A stretch of 64,000 bases of DNA from Lyophyllum atratum (GCA_014905825.1 JACGCN010000016.1:496001-560000); one strand, 5' to 3'; numbered from the stretch's first letter, positions 23,732 through 36,244 are shown. The notes: generated by a model not told the origin, from the letters alone. Program-made: numbers and translations.

Positions 23732-24329
23732 TGACGACGACGCGGCGGTGCGCTGCTGACGACTTGTGATTTTGGGATACCCTTGACGACAAGATGCTGG
23801 ATTGGAGGTTATGAATCTTGAACAATCTGGCGGATGCCTTACGGCACAGGATAGGTGGTCGGAATTGAATTGGACGGACATGACGTGGATATCATCGTAG
23901 CCCTATTGGAGTCCCTTGATACACGTTCCGGGCAATTGGCAACGAATGTATATTGTACCTACACCTTGGGGTCGGACAGAGTACATAGTGGTACTGGAGT
24001 ACCGTCGACCAACCGTCGACTTTAGGCGTGCGACGTTTGTACGGCTTTGTAGCTCGCATTGAATAAATTCTGAATTTGAACATGAAGAAGTTTGCGCTCA
24101 CAACGAGGAGGTGAATGGTGATTTTTGCATAGAATAGATCACAATGAATGTTGGTTGCAAGTTGCAACGTCACACGGTCCACGCTTGTCTGAAATTGGCA
24201 AGGCGTTATTTTGGTATGTTTGTTCTTGTGCCCTCCACCAAGCAACGCGTCACACCTCACGTTATTTTCTACCGTGACGGCGGCAACATTTACCCCTTCT
24301 TCTGCTCAACCTCATTTTTCTTGCCCGGC
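23732..24329. other. Intergenic region
   Basis: About 0.6 kb between tandem plus-strand genes. No gene, RNA or repeat is recognised. It should include the zinc-finger 3' UTR and the promoter of the remodeller subunit. Confidence 0.5.
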
Positions 24330-27300
24330 ATGCCAATTACAGCGCTTCAGACGGCCGCAGCAGCAGATGTTATCAAGGCGCTTCTCTCAATCAGAGAGGG
24401 AAAGCGCCAGCTCGCGGCAATGTTTATGGACTTGGTGGATAGAACCGACTGGCCTCAATATTATGAGGTGCATACTGACTCTGGGTCGGTTCATGTTGTT
24501 ACTGACATATACTAGCTTATTCCAGAACCAAGATGTCTGAACAATATACGAAGTGGTGTGGAGAAAGGCAGATACAAAGACGCATCAGATATTTACACAG
24601 ATCTGTCCCTTGTATTCTGGAATGCGTTGTTCTACAACGAGCCAAAAAGTCAGATCTCGCTCGACGCGAAAGCACTCAAGGTATTTGTCGTTATCCTGAT
24701 TTTGGGACGCGTAGTCTGATATTCCCCTCCTGAAGCAAACACTAATGAGAGAATGGAAGAAGAAGTCCGTTCTACCATTCACTCGAACCTCACCACCACC
24801 ATCATCTGCTCAGAAAGTCCATAATGTCGCTGAGTATGCCTCTGTTCATTCCCCGTCGCCTCCACCTTCCCCTGCGCGCCCAAGCGCACCTGTGACTAAC
24901 ACATCGGCACCTACAACATATACCTCCCCACCCACAACACACGCATCTCCGCCCGTGACCAATGCATTCCAGACCATGGCCTACGCGCCCCAACACACAC
25001 CCCAGCCTGGACCTTACGCAACCCCACCTGCTCCCACTCGCGCAACTCGCAGCACACCTGCACCAGCTACAAGTTCAAGCACAAGTAATGCTACGCACAC
25101 GAAACCCGTCGCGATTCGTCCGAGATCAGACCAACTTTCCCAAGAAATGGAGGTCGACATCATGTCTGAGGATGGCCAGGGGAAAGATGGAGTATTGAGT
25201 ATAGTGGGGCAGGACCAGGAGAGTGATGATATTGTCAAGCAACTTGAGAAAGGTCTCCCCAGATGGCCAGGATTTGGCGTGGAGGGATGGACAGAAGATT
25301 TCAGCCAGGTGAGCTTGGCTTCCTTGGATGTCGCGGTGGCTAGTCTAACACACGGTTAGGAGCGCATAAACGAAGTCTTCCATGCTCTCAAGAGCTATAA
25401 AGATGTCATGTGAGTCCGGGTTTTGGTTTTTGACCTTCGTGGTCCCCTCATAATATTTTCACAGTGGAAACCGACTTGCCGTCGCGCTTGAAACCGTCCC
25501 TGAAGGATCCACCTCCCCATATCTATCATCTACGGTCAGTCTTAGCGTTTGCGGTCAAGAAAGCTCACTAAGACCCTCATAGTCGCCTCTTTCCTTGAAA
25601 TTGATTGAAGTAGGGATATCTCTGCTTCGAGAAGTTATCAACTAACACCTGCATACTTTAGGCCCGTGTTCGTTCGAAAAGTTATCAGAATTCCAAAGAA
25701 TTTGACATGGAGATGATACGACTCTTTGAAAAAGCCCGCCGATTGTACAAACCAGGCACGGAGCAATATGGTCGTGTTCTTCTACTTCAGGTCTGTCAAA
25801 CGTCCTGTCTATCTGGCAACTGTCTGATGTCCAACTCTCATTCCCAGCGGCTGTACCAAGCGCTTATGTCCCCTAATCCCCCTCCACCTCCACCGTTTCA
25901 TACCACCACCAACTTCGCCGCTCTACGTGCCGGTCCTGGTAATGTGAGACCCGTACATGGCGGGGATGCCGAGGGCGTGGCAGGCGTCACTACTCATCGA
26001 GTATTGACGAAGGACAGGACATTTGTCGACCAGGTGCACTACAAGGGCTGGACTTTAAAGCTCGCGGACTGGGTGCACTTGAGCAATCCAGACGATCCGA
26101 GTCGGCCGATCATTGGACAGGTGTTCAGATGTTGGGTCTCTGACGAAGTGTAGGCCTTTCTCTTTCCCATCATACGTGAGCAATGGTTGACGTTTTGGGT
26201 GCATAGTTCCAAAAAGGGTCAGCCAGGTTTGACAGTTTCTTGGTATTATCGGCCAGAACAAGTCAGTTGTCTATGTTTCTATCTATTGGCGTGCTATGTC
26301 CACGGGGATTGTCCATCTTACCTTCGAATCAGACGTTTCATCCATCGAATCGCATGTTCTGGGAAGGAGAGGTGTTCAAGACCAGTGAGTTCAAGACCGT
26401 TCATCGTGGTTTATTTCCTGACTAAATGAAACCTGGAAGGCCATTTCGCCGATCACCCCTTGGAAGACATCATCGAGAAAATAGCATGCCAGTTCACCGC
26501 ACGTCATATTCGAGGTCGTCCTCGACCACCCTTCTGGTACCTCGGATTCCCATTATACGTCTGCGACTCACGGTACAACGACCGCGACCGCACGTTCGTC
26601 AAGATCAAGAACTGGAACTCGTGCGTCCCGGAGGAAGTCCGGCAAAGCACAGAGTTCATGCCAATATATCCATTTGAGCGGACGGTGGAGCCGAACAGAG
26701 TACCGAGTCCGTTTATAGGGCGGGGTGTTAAAGGCCCAGGAGGGATCACGACTGTTGATCCTGTCGATAATCTGGGGGGTGACAACCAGGGGGAGTCCTC
26801 CGCGAATGGAAGGACTCTGAGATCCAGGAAAAATGGAGGGGACGATCAAGGACCGAGCGGCTCCAAAGGCTATGTGGGGACAGGCGCCCAGGGCACGAAC
26901 GCTACCGCGGGCTCATCAGGGTTTCATTATCCACAATCTAATCTCACTCAGCAGACACCGCAGAGGCCAGCCGGTCCTGACAGGTCAGTCGTCACTGCCG
27001 CAGGCGGTCTTCACGGCACGCATATCGAAAAACTACCTGCTGAGACTGGTATGTCATGCCTGCCCATTCCTCCGCCGCTCGTCGCCATTGATTGATGCGG
27101 TCATTGCCTTTTGTGCACAGCCAGACATTTCGATCGCGACCCAGAGACAAATGAAGTGCTGTGGTTTCCTGCGCCTCCGGTCGATGTCGCTCGGCCTACC
27201 AAGCCTAAATATAGCATGGCGTACCTTCATTTCCTCGCGACGAAGAGGAAAGGAGAGGTCGCTGACCCGGATCCGGACGATATGGATCTGGAGGCGAACC

Positions 27301-27395
27301 TCGCGACGTTGTCTTCGAAGCGCCGGCGTATCGAGGTCCCGCCTACTGTTACAGAGACGCTTCGCTCGGTTTTGAGGGGCGCAAATGCTCCGTGA
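24330..27395 (+). CDS. RSC1/RSC2-type chromatin remodelling subunit (tandem bromodomains plus BAH)
   Basis: Ten or so exons start at ATG 24330 and stop at TGA 27393-27395. The first about 110 residues form a bromodomain (KRQLAAMFMDLVDRTDWPQYYE, LIPEPRCLNNIRSGVEKGRY, LVFWNALFYNEP). A Pro/Thr-rich linker with NTSAPTTYTSPPTTHASPP follows. A second, shorter bromodomain-like segment (KSYQNSKEFDMEMIRLFEKA, RRLYKPGTEQYGRVLLLQ) comes next. A BAH domain starts around VHYKGWTLKLADWVHL and continues through SWYYRPEQTFHPSNRMFWEG, CQFTARHIRGRP and FWYLGFPLYVCDSRYND. This bromo-bromo-BAH order is that of RSC1/RSC2 and polybromo proteins, which tether RSC/SWI-SNF remodellers to acetylated nucleosomes. The C-terminus ends with basic SSKRRRIEVPPTVTETLRSV. 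The start at MPITALQ is chosen because it directly precedes the first bromodomain. Confidence 0.88.
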
Positions 27396-28345
27396 TGATT
27401 GCTTTTGCCTTTCGCTTTTGCTGCTCACCTTTTGGTTGTCGCGAACGACTTGTACCCATATCCCTCTCACTCACATCGGCTTGTAATACGGAGGTGCGAC
27501 CTCATTTGGCGGGAGATGTTCTCACATCCTTCGCATCCGCTTCCAGGCAGCACCGACGAGTCTCGAATTTTCGTGGGTCAAACATAGTTCATTTTGACAT
27601 TACTTCGAATTCCATGCCAGACTTCAGTCACGGCTGCGCCCAAGCGGAATATCGGCAGAGCCCAGTTGTCGGTGAGAGAATCGGTCCGGAACTTGCAACA
27701 TGTGTGCTTCGAGAAGGTGTGAAGTGCTTGCGATATCCGATATATACTCGCCGCCATGGGATGTCTGCCCATCCCCGCAGCATGTGTGGGTCCAATGAGA
27801 AGGTTTCTATGGGCTGTCCTTCAGGCATGCTTTCAACACCCGCTACTGCTGCTACTGAATACCAAGCCCTCGTTTCTTGAAGAACCTGTGCGTGATCTTC
27901 CCGATTTTTCTCCTCGTCACTGCTTGAGGCGCTCGAGCACATCTATGATCAACTTGCAGTTCTTGAATGTTTGTCAAAATTAGCACTGACGGTAACTTTT
28001 CTGAACGCCCAATTTTCGGCGCATGAGAAACTGGAAGCCGGCGACACAGCACCGTGCTTCTATCTTAATGGACGGGCGCCTTTCCTCTGGGACCATGCGC
28101 CCATGCTTCCGCTTTTTCTTAGCTGACCACAGGAACAGAACATGTGTCCTACTCTCGATTCTAGTAGATCGGCTCATTCGGCTGAGCCGGGGATGAGATA
28201 TCTCCATATGTTTTGATGCCGATTTGGAATCGCACCTTGCTTATAATCATTCGTGTAAGTCCTCGGTCGTCGGTCGACTCTGCTTAGTACCGCCCACCCA
28301 CCGTCTCTGTTGGTCCTCTGGCTGCAAGTCCTTACAAGCTCAGTA
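27396..28345. other. Intergenic region
   Basis: About 0.95 kb between tandem plus-strand genes. The plus frame at 27392-27880 and minus frame at 27628-27942 overlap and neither has a recognisable domain. Confidence 0.45.
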
Positions 28346-30191
28346 ATGACACGCATGATCCTGGGACCTGTTCTCGTGGTGGCTTTCGCCGCTCTTGCCG
28401 ATGCTCGGGTTCTCTCACAGCTGGATGCACGCGCTTTCACTTCTTCCGCAGTATGCAAACCAGAGTACTCGTGGACCGACAATTCGCAACATGTTTCTCC
28501 GTGTAACTTAGCTGCGGTAGTACTTGGAGCGTGTGCTGGGAACAGTGAGTCTTTGAATGGGCCTCAGTATTCGATCGCATGAACTGATTATTGGATGCAT
28601 AGACTGGAATATAGCGCCACTGGACGGAGCTCATTTTTATTCAATTCCGGCTGTTGTCAACAATACTGTCAACCTGTGTAGCTGGTGAACATTGATTGGC
28701 TTTACTTGAATGATCGATCATGAAATTGACCAGGATCAACTTTGTTTACCATGCAGTTCCTGGTCAGCATATAATCTCATTTCGGCGTGTACCCTTTGTC
28801 AAGGATTCGAAGAGGATATTCAGGGGTACGTTAACAGCTCTACAGACGACCTGAAAAGCGTTGAACATGTATATTCTTTTACAAACAGATGGACGTTCTG
28901 GAAGAGCGCGTGTGGAGACAAAGTATCGGATATGTGCGCCAGCCTTGAGTCTTTCACACTCCTTGCAGGCTTATAGCGGATGATAGGTATTTTCCTTCCA
29001 CCATAACCCTCCAAAATGACACATCAATTCCCGCTTATGCTGCTCAAAATCGTGGGTAGGTTAACATTCATATCTTAACGATGCTAATGTCTCGTTTAGC
29101 GGCTGATTGGGCCGATGCAAAATTCAACCTTATAGAGGCTAAAGCGATTTATACGCAAGGTACGCAATATCCATTCACCGCAAATACTGATTGTTGAGAT
29201 CATCCAAGGCACACCGGATTTAGTTCAGACACAACCAGGGAAGAAGTCCAGCTCTACTGGGGCAATTGTTGGCGGCGTGGTCGGAGGGCTTGCCGTTGTG
29301 ATCATTGCTGGCCTCATCGCATTTTTCATGTATCGCAGAAAGCAGCGGCTACGCCAACCGTCCGCTACGGCAAATCACGGCTATGGGGACACATCTGGGC
29401 ACGCGAGGAACATCTCAGATCTATCACGGAAGTCGAATGGTATCGGTTTGGGGTATCAAACACAGGACCGCAGCTTCGCTACCTCTCCCTCTTCACAGCC
29501 GCCCATGAGCGCCACCAGCGGTACTATGCACACACACACGAGTAGCGTCAACTCTCTTTCTTACTTCGGCTCGGCCAACCACTCCGTGGCTCCGTATTCA
29601 TCTCCTTCGCCACCACCCGTCGCGCGCACTTTATCGCCTTCGCCGCCTCCTCATCACATGAGAATGAATCGGGAAGACATCATCGTGCCCTTCACATTGG
29701 CGCCCTCTCCGCAAGCCGTCTCGCGCCAGGGATCTCATTCAAATCTCACTGACCGGAAACGTGCTGACGGAGCAATCATCCCTGTTTACGACTCGCCGAA
29801 CTCGTTGCCTACCCTTAACAATCGATCCGGCGAATCTTCCGGTGAAAGCAACGTACCAAGTCGGATGCGCAGAAATCCACCTGCGTACAGTGCTGTCGAT
29901 GAGTCCTCGCAGGTAGCACGTAGCCGACCGGCCCACACTAAGAAAGGCTCATCAGATACTCAACATTCTCTTGACTCAAACACGAGTGGGGCAACCACCG
30001 TTAGGCATGGGTCTGCTAGTCCCGGCGGGGGTAGTGTCGCCGCGATTGACGATGTCATTGGCCAGATGGGCTTTACGCAGGGGGGTGAGGAGAGCGTTAG
30101 TGGCAGTGGGGGGACGCTCGGAACTGGGCAGAGCCGTCAGTCCCCAAGAAATCCGGGATTCAGACCAGTACTCGGAAACCCTGATGCTTAA
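28346..30191 (+). CDS. Single-pass membrane protein with signal peptide and Cys/Trp-rich ectodomain
   Basis: Six or seven small exons encode the N-terminal half and one large exon the rest, ending at TAA 30189-30191. The ATG at 28346 begins a signal peptide (MILGPVLVVAFAALADA). The ectodomain has VCKPEYSWTDNSQHVSPC, LGACAGNNWNIAPLDGAHFY, NLCSCSWSAYNLISACTLCQ and WTFWKSACGDKVSD, then YFPSTITLQNDTSIPAYA. This Cys, Asn, Trp pattern recurs in surface proteins of Agaricomycetes. A membrane helix (IVGGVVGGLAVVIIAGLIAF) is followed by basic RRKQR and a long Ser/Pro-rich cytoplasmic tail. The layout is that of a surface sensor or adhesion-type protein at the plasma membrane. No ligand or enzyme function can be read from it. 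Exon limits were chosen to restore the LCSC and SDMYFPS junctions. Confidence 0.78.
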
Positions 30192-31662
30192 TTACGATGT
30201 GGGGATGACGACGGTGACGATGACGACTGTATTCGATACTACCTATGTATGAACCTCTTATGATGTCGATGTATTTCTCTCTTGCTCTACCTTGCTCTGT
30301 ATACAATCTAATACACGCCATATCGGCATCGCCACTGTTATAATTCCTGGATAATACTTCAGCTACAGATGAGGGCAAGTATAGCCATCCGAAACGAAGA
30401 TGTCAACGTACACAAAAGAAACTGGCTTACAAGGACCAGCCAGTGTCATCGGATATGTATTCGAGATCGGAGTCGCAGCACTTACCGATCCCGGCGGCCA
30501 CCGCCTTGTGATATCGATAAGAGATCAGCTCATATTCGACGGCGCATTAATGAACATTCAAGAAATCTGACATTGGAGCTGACCGCGTTTGGGTAGTCAG
30601 GGTGGAGAACCCATTACAGTGAGAGTTGCAGCTGTTAACACTGCCCGATAGCAGGGTGATGATATTGCTCGGCATTTCAGCTCCCTGTTCCGCTGAGGAG
30701 AGGAACGGGCAGATGAAAAAGGGAGCAAGAGCATTGGTGCCTAACCACTAGCAAGTTAGAGCCGGAGTGTGAGTCTCCGGAGGGAAGAGCGACTTGACAG
30801 TAGGACATGGTCGCGTGGTGGTAACCTCGTCCGCCGGAGCCGTTTGAGTTCTCCCCAGTCCTGACGACTGAAAAAGTCTAAATGAAGCGGAAACCCTAGC
30901 CCAAGTGGCGCGCGACCGAAGAGAAGCGGGGCCGATATGTGTAGCAGACCACAGAAAAAAATCGAGGGAGACTATTCCTCTGCGAATTAGTCATCCTCTG
31001 TGGAATGGATATCAGGTCAGAACTCAAGCAGCATCGGGGCTGGGCTGAGGCGGAGCCGCCATTATTATTTTCTCAGACGTTTTACAAGGGGGAATCGATT
31101 TGGTTCCGTGGCGCTCAGGGGCAGGATAGAGGACGTTGTGCGGAGAGATAGGTGCCATTCTGGAGGCGTATGTGGGAGAGGAATGCACCCCGTCATGTCA
31201 AGCAGGGGAGGAGGGGATTGGATCGGACAGCCCTCGATGTGCAGCGTCAGTTGTTGTTCGGGGGGTTATCTTTGCTGGCGGGGAGAACCGCCTGCTGCTG
31301 CCAGAAGATAAGGCTCACCGTGCATCCCGAGAGCATGCGTGGCTGTTAGAGGTATGGTGGTTTCTGTTTTTGTCAATGGCATGATTGATTATAAGACATG
31401 GACAGGCAAGGAAGATGTTGTTGGGCGACCAGGTAGGGTTGGCTGCGATGATCAGATGTTATGATGAATGAACCTCAATCGAGGTATAATGAAAGAAGCG
31501 TATCTAGATTCTGAGATCAGAAGCCGGCCGCCGCTGTGTGTCCGAGAAGAGTCATTGCGTTGGCTTTCACGTATTCCTGTAGTCAGTATAAGGAGCGGGA
31601 TGGGGTTCGCAGTTGCTGAACTTCTGATACTCGCTTTCTCGCCCTCGCCGTCGTAGCGCACG
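30192..31662. other. Intergenic region
   Basis: About 1.5 kb with only short overlapping frames (31000-31311, 31136-31384, 31468-31656). No RNA gene, repeat or domain is recognised. A GA-rich, imperfectly inverted stretch occurs near 30690-30850. Confidence 0.45.
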
Positions 31663-33570
31663 ATGTCCTCGTCCACACTGCCATTCACGCTGGCAGAGTT
31701 CGGCAATCTCGTCGCGCTTGCACTAAACACCGATCATGCCGATCGGTTCTCAGAATCATTCCTGCAGTTCGACCCTGAATTGTTAACGCCGTCAAATACT
31801 CCTTCTGGTCAGTTTTCCACAAGCAAAAAGCCCCCGCCCGCGTCAGACTCGACCTCCCCGTCAAGCATGAGGACGACCGGCACAACCCTAAGTTCGACAT
31901 GGGCTGTGTCGACGCCTAGTCGACCGCGCCAGATTCTGGACAAAATCAAGCGTCAGGCGTCTGCCTTCGTGTTGCGCACTCCAGAGGGAGAAAAATCACG
32001 CTCACAAGCACCATTCCTGCAGACTATCCCCACACTCTCTCCATACAATGGCAACCGCCACGCCTCGGGCTCCTCCTTCTTTGACGACGAAGACTCTGAC
32101 GAAAACGAGCCAGCTCATTTCACTCCTTACGTCCCTCTTGCAACACAATACGAGCGCGCCGCTGGCCACTCACCTGGATCCGAAACCAGCAACGCAGGAC
32201 TGAGTATCTTCTCGCGGCCCTCCTCAGACATTACATCCCCTCCCCCGTCACCCAAATCCGCACGTTCCATCTCCACCACCTCATCAGCAGCTCCCCTTAC
32301 CCCCATCACCCCATTTTTCGCTCCCAGGCCGACTGCCTGCTCCCCTGATGCTGCGTGCAGTGCCCGTTGGTCCCTTTGCACAGATGACTCTTCCCCCTCC
32401 TCCTACGCCACCTCTTCCTTGTCCTATCAGAAGCACCCCTTCGCCGACGGCCATAGCAGTACTGGAGACGATCCATTTGCCAAAGGCTCTGTCCAGGTCA
32501 TCCGTCACTCAGCTCATTCGTACGATGGGTATGGTTATGGCTCTGGCTATCAGGGGTCGTCTCCACGGAGACGCAAACACTCGGCACGAAGGCGACGTAC
32601 TGCACCTGCACCAGCGCGGCCTCCTCCTTCAGGTCCCCTCCCAACGCCACCGCCTTCTGAAGCCGCACGTTCGCCTCGGACTCCTCCCGCCAGATCTGAA
32701 AAGGAAACAGCGGACGGGAGCACCGAGTGGACCCTTAAGCTTGCGCCACGAGTCGTCGCAGCCAATCCCACAGCTTCCCTTTCCCCTGCCCCGAATCTAA
32801 CCACGCAGCGGAATGCAAAGCCCAAGGGCAGCAAGCGGATCTTGCGCATACGCGTTTCTCCCTCCACCGCGTTCTCAGAGACATCAGCTTCCAAAGTGCA
32901 AGATTGGACACTCTCGCTTCCCTTGGACGTTGCCGTCGCAAGGTCCCCATCACCCTCCCCTCTGCCTTCCCCGACTGCCTCTTTGCACGTACCGTCAGAA
33001 TCTCGCCCCCAGCCACGATCACGCACGCACTCGTATCCCTTCCTTTCCTATTCCTCTTCGTCGTCATCGGACTTGCATTCGCATTGCCCCTCCTCTTGGC
33101 ATCCCACGCCGCCACCGAGCGCTCCCCTACCTCCCCCTCCTTCTAAAGCCAGCCAACGCTCTACCTCTCGCTCATCCAGCGGCTCCTCCGCAAGGGCGTC
33201 CAAGCTCCCTCATCCCCCGCGTACAGCAGACTCTACCACCTCTACAGCTTCCACCGATACAAACGCCTCCTCCGCCTCCACAGAGTCGACGGCGACCATC
33301 GTGCCGAACAGTGCGCAGCGTCAGTGGCAAAGGGAGCGGGAGAGAACGCTTGCGACGCTTATTGGCCCTGCCCCTCTGAACATCAATTTGGGCAGGAGCA
33401 GGGAGGCCCACAGAGAGAGGGAGACGTCGGATACCGACTCCGTGAGCTCCGGCAACACGGGCACGTATTATAGCGCCCGGTCGAGCTTTACGAGCCAATA
33501 CAGCATGGGGTTTGGGAGCGCTTACGGATGTCAGGTGAGGGTGAGGGTGAATAGCGCGGATAGGCGTTGA
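31663..33570 (+). CDS. Intronless Ser/Pro-rich protein of unknown function
   Basis: A single open frame of 635 codons starts at ATG 31663 and stops at 33568-33570. The N-terminus (FTLAEFGNLVALALNTDHAD) looks ordered, and the rest is rich in Ser, Pro, Thr and Arg. It has runs such as SPSPSPLPSP, SSSSSSD and PPSAPLPPPPS and a basic patch RRRKHSARRRRTAPAP. Near the C-terminus are ERERTLATLIGPAPLNINLG and a short aromatic/Gly segment (YSMGFGSAYG). The lack of introns contrasts with all neighbouring genes. There are no membrane segments or catalytic motifs. It is probably a disordered nuclear or scaffold protein, but no function can be assigned. Confidence 0.65.
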   Translation: MSSSTLPFTLAEFGNLVALALNTDHADRFSESFLQFDPELLTPSNTPSGQFSTSKKPPPASDSTSPSSMRTTGTTLSSTWAVSTPSRPRQILDKIKRQASAFVLRTPEGEKSRSQAPFLQTIPTLSPYNGNRHASGSSFFDDEDSDENEPAHFTPYVPLATQYERAAGHSPGSETSNAGLSIFSRPSSDITSPPPSPKSARSISTTSSAAPLTPITPFFAPRPTACSPDAACSARWSLCTDDSSPSSYATSSLSYQKHPFADGHSSTGDDPFAKGSVQVIRHSAHSYDGYGYGSGYQGSSPRRRKHSARRRRTAPAPARPPPSGPLPTPPPSEAARSPRTPPARSEKETADGSTEWTLKLAPRVVAANPTASLSPAPNLTTQRNAKPKGSKRILRIRVSPSTAFSETSASKVQDWTLSLPLDVAVARSPSPSPLPSPTASLHVPSESRPQPRSRTHSYPFLSYSSSSSSDLHSHCPSSWHPTPPPSAPLPPPPSKASQRSTSRSSSGSSARASKLPHPPRTADSTTSTASTDTNASSASTESTATIVPNSAQRQWQRERERTLATLIGPAPLNINLGRSREAHRERETSDTDSVSSGNTGTYYSARSSFTSQYSMGFGSAYGCQVRVRVNSADRR

Positions 33571-34822
33571 TTGAAGAGGGATTGAGATGAGAAGAGTCGT
33601 GTTTTGCTGCCCTCTCAGGTTTCTTGGTGTCTTGGTCCGATGCGTCATGATGGACGCCGTGTATTTTCTAACATACCTTCGCCCCCCACCTAATATTCGC
33701 CAACCCCTTGTCGCTCCTTGCTTCCCTCGTCGGAACTGGTACAATCCACGTTCCTTACCTCGTTCCTTGCTAGAATGTCGCTCCTTTACCTATCGCCGTT
33801 GCTGTAATCCGGCCCACGCTCCTTTCCTGAACAATTACCGCTCTTGACGCGCATATACTTACCTTAATACGTATCAGTACGCGCGAGTATCCTGTCCCTA
33901 CCCTGTACTCTACACGTAGCTGGCAGTAGGATGCCTAATTTATAGTATGTTGCACTTATTCTTGCGTGCGCGAGGGCATTGGCAGTGACTGAGAAGGAAA
34001 TTGAGGTGCAGAAGGATGTGGGAGTCGGGAGCAGAGGTTAATCGCGCGAATACTATTTCAATTCTGCGTTGACGCGTTGCTCTGGAGGTGCTCGTGATCG
34101 CAACGCGTTATACACGTGACACAATTATTGACTTGACTTGAAGTTGAAGTCCTCCTCCTTGACTTACAATGCTACCGTTCCATACTCCCCGCTGCTTCCA
34201 TGAACTGTCCAGCAAGTAGCCCTCTGTCAAAACTCTAAAGGCAAAGGACGATTGTCGGGGGTAGGACCCTGATTGTGTCTGTCTAGGAGAGACTAGGTAG
34301 GACCGGCTCTGACTTGCTCGGAGGTGACCCATGTGGAGAAACCATAGCTGTACATGCATGATTCCGTCGGGGAGGCGTTGAGAGAATGACTCATGTTGAC
34401 GCCGCAGTAACTTCCTCATTGGTGCCGAGGATGCTGTGCGTATCTCATAATCCCGCGAATGCTGGGAGTCAACTGAGCCGCGCGCGAAGCAAGGCGTTCA
34501 AGTCTTTCGCCGACATACAATATTGATCCTTACTATGGAACAGTATGTAGATCGCATCTGCATAGACACAAACCTCCGCAGATTTCATGCCTCCCCAGCA
34601 ACTAGATTGACCCCAGTTCACAATCTTGTCAGAATTGAAAACGGCACGACGGACCGGAAGTTCGCGATTCCGACTCTTGGACGTTGGGCGTTCAGATTAG
34701 TACGGACATAGGGTTGTACGCCATGTTTCTATAAAGGTGAAGTTTGAGGAGCAGAGTCCAGACACAATATCGACATTCTACAAGATATACCTGAACAGTT
34801 CGTTCTCAGTAACACTTATTAG
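33571..34822. other. Intergenic region
   Basis: About 1.25 kb between tandem plus-strand genes. Short frames (33587-33847 plus, 34108-34419 minus, 34523-34711 plus) have no family signature. Confidence 0.5.
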
Positions 34823-35354
34823 ATGGCAGCTAGCAACCTGGAGACGCGCCGCGGCTCGTGTCTCTGTTGCGCAATTCAGTTTACCGCCACGGGCGAACCA
34901 CTGACGTTCTTCGTCTGCCACTGTGGGCACTGCCGCAAAGCAACTGGGGCAGCGTTCATGGCGAATGCGATCTTCAAAGCCGAGGTACGCGTTTGTCTCG
35001 CCTAATGCTTGCATTCGTCTAGATGCTAACGGAGAACATCGCTAAGAAGTGGTGCTAACACAGGGTGAAGAGCACATTCAGAAGTTCCGCGATACGAAGA
35101 CGGGCAGCGGGCAGCTGTTGAGCCGTTCCTTCTGCGGATCGAACGTTTTTCTGGAACACGACAAGGTAGATTACAAGATTGTGGCCACGAAAACGCTTGA
35201 CGAGGAACCAGAGTGGGGTAAGTCTTGCTAAATGACTTGGTCGTCGGATTCTTGATCCCTTTACTCGACAGTCCCAGGCCATGAGAAATACGTGGCGGGA
35301 AGGAGACCGTGGATCGGGGGACTAGGCATTGAGAGGCAGCCATCGAAAGTTTGA
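34823..35354 (+). CDS. GFA/Mss4-like zinc protein, copy A (one zinc cysteine missing)
   Basis: Three exons start at ATG 34823 and stop at TGA 35352-35354. Zinc-binding motifs are RGSCLCCAIQFTA (C-x-C type) and FVCHCGHCRKATGAAFMANA (C-x2-C), characteristic of the glutathione-dependent formaldehyde-activating (GFA)/Mss4-like fold. The third motif reads SFCGSNVFLEHD. In copy B the same site reads SFCPSCGASLFLEN, so copy A lacks three residues including one ligand Cys. The C-terminal exon encodes VPGHEKYVAGRRPWIGG. GFA proteins are linked to adduct formation between formaldehyde and glutathione, though many fungal members have no tested substrate. Copy A and copy B are tandem paralogues 1.1 kb apart with a transposon between them. 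Introns have GTACGC/ACAG and GTAAGT/ACAG borders. Confidence 0.85.
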
Positions 35355-35611
35355 GCCCTTTGACTCCGCGTAGGTGAGATGGTTTGGGTTTACGTGGAGG
35401 TAGAAGCAAGCGGGCGGAATGCGCGGGAATGCCAGGTTGTGTCGGATCCAAAATAAACTTCTATATGTAAGTGAGTAAAGACTTTAGACTGGATCTCGTT
35501 CTATAATACAATGGCTCTCGTTGGAACTTGACAGCAAGGCCTCGGATCGACAGCGACCAGGTGGGAAATCTGAAGACGAACGCAGCTGTTCGAATGAGTG
35601 AGATAACACTA
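35355..35611. other. Spacer between GFA copy A and the inverted-repeat element
   Basis: About 260 bp of probable 3' UTR and spacer before the 9-bp target-site duplication. No further feature is seen. Confidence 0.5.
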
Positions 35612-35620
35612 GATGTATAT
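35612..35620 (+). repeat. Target-site duplication, left copy (GATGTATAT)
   Basis: These nine bases immediately before the left terminal inverted repeat are repeated exactly at 36245-36253, immediately after the right one. Confidence 0.9.
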
Positions 35621-36244
35621 GGGTAAAACTATTCAGAAACCCCCTTTCCGTCGGAAACCCAGGGTTTCTGAAGGTGTTTTGAGAAACCCCTGGTATACGC
35701 CCAAATCATATTTTCGAAGAGCGGAATGATCACGGTGATGGGCCGGCCTGCAAGCTGTCAAACAAGCATTGCAGTTGCTCGCCGCCTTCGTTGATACTTG
35801 CCTGCGTCTGTGCGCCAACGATCTCAACGTCGCATCAAGTTCAACAGAATAACTTTCAAGCTCCGTGCAGCACTCGACCGTCTTATAAATATTTGGAGAA
35901 TGTTTTAGATGCTAGGGTCAGGCTAGGGTGATGCAGAAATGTCGAGCACGTTGCGAAACGCAGTCGCCCAAACAGGTGCAGCGTCTGCCGCCAGGAGGGG
36001 ACGCGAAAGGTTGGCAGTGTGAGCGCTAGCCCACCTTCAGAGGTGTCCAATTTGGTGCTCGCCTTCTTGACGTGTCGTTCCAATGTCGTTCTGGAGTAAG
36101 GACTCGTCGACGCGGCGAGTCCCAAAACATCCAACGCCGGCCGATGCCATCAAACTTTCCGGAAGGGTTTCTTCGCGCGCACGGGGTTTCTCAGCAAGCT
36201 GGGTGGGTTTCCGACGGAAAGGGGGTTTCTGAATAGTTTTACCC
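35621..36244. mobile_element. Non-autonomous DNA transposon (624 bp), 41-bp perfect TIRs, 9-bp TSD, Mutator-like
   Basis: The element starts GGGTAAAACTATTCAGAAAC at 35621, and its right end at 36204-36244 is the exact reverse complement of 35621-35661 over 41 bases. Nine identical bases (GATGTATAT) flank it on both sides. A 9-bp duplication and long TIRs beginning GGG are most consistent with the Mutator (MULE) superfamily. The superfamily call is an inference. Subterminal G/C-rich repeats of the motif GAGAAACCCC/GGGGTTTCTC extend the inverted symmetry. The only internal frame of note (35883-36134, minus, 83 codons) shows no transposase motif, so movement would need a transposase supplied elsewhere. 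It sits between the two GFA paralogues without interrupting either. Confidence 0.9.
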
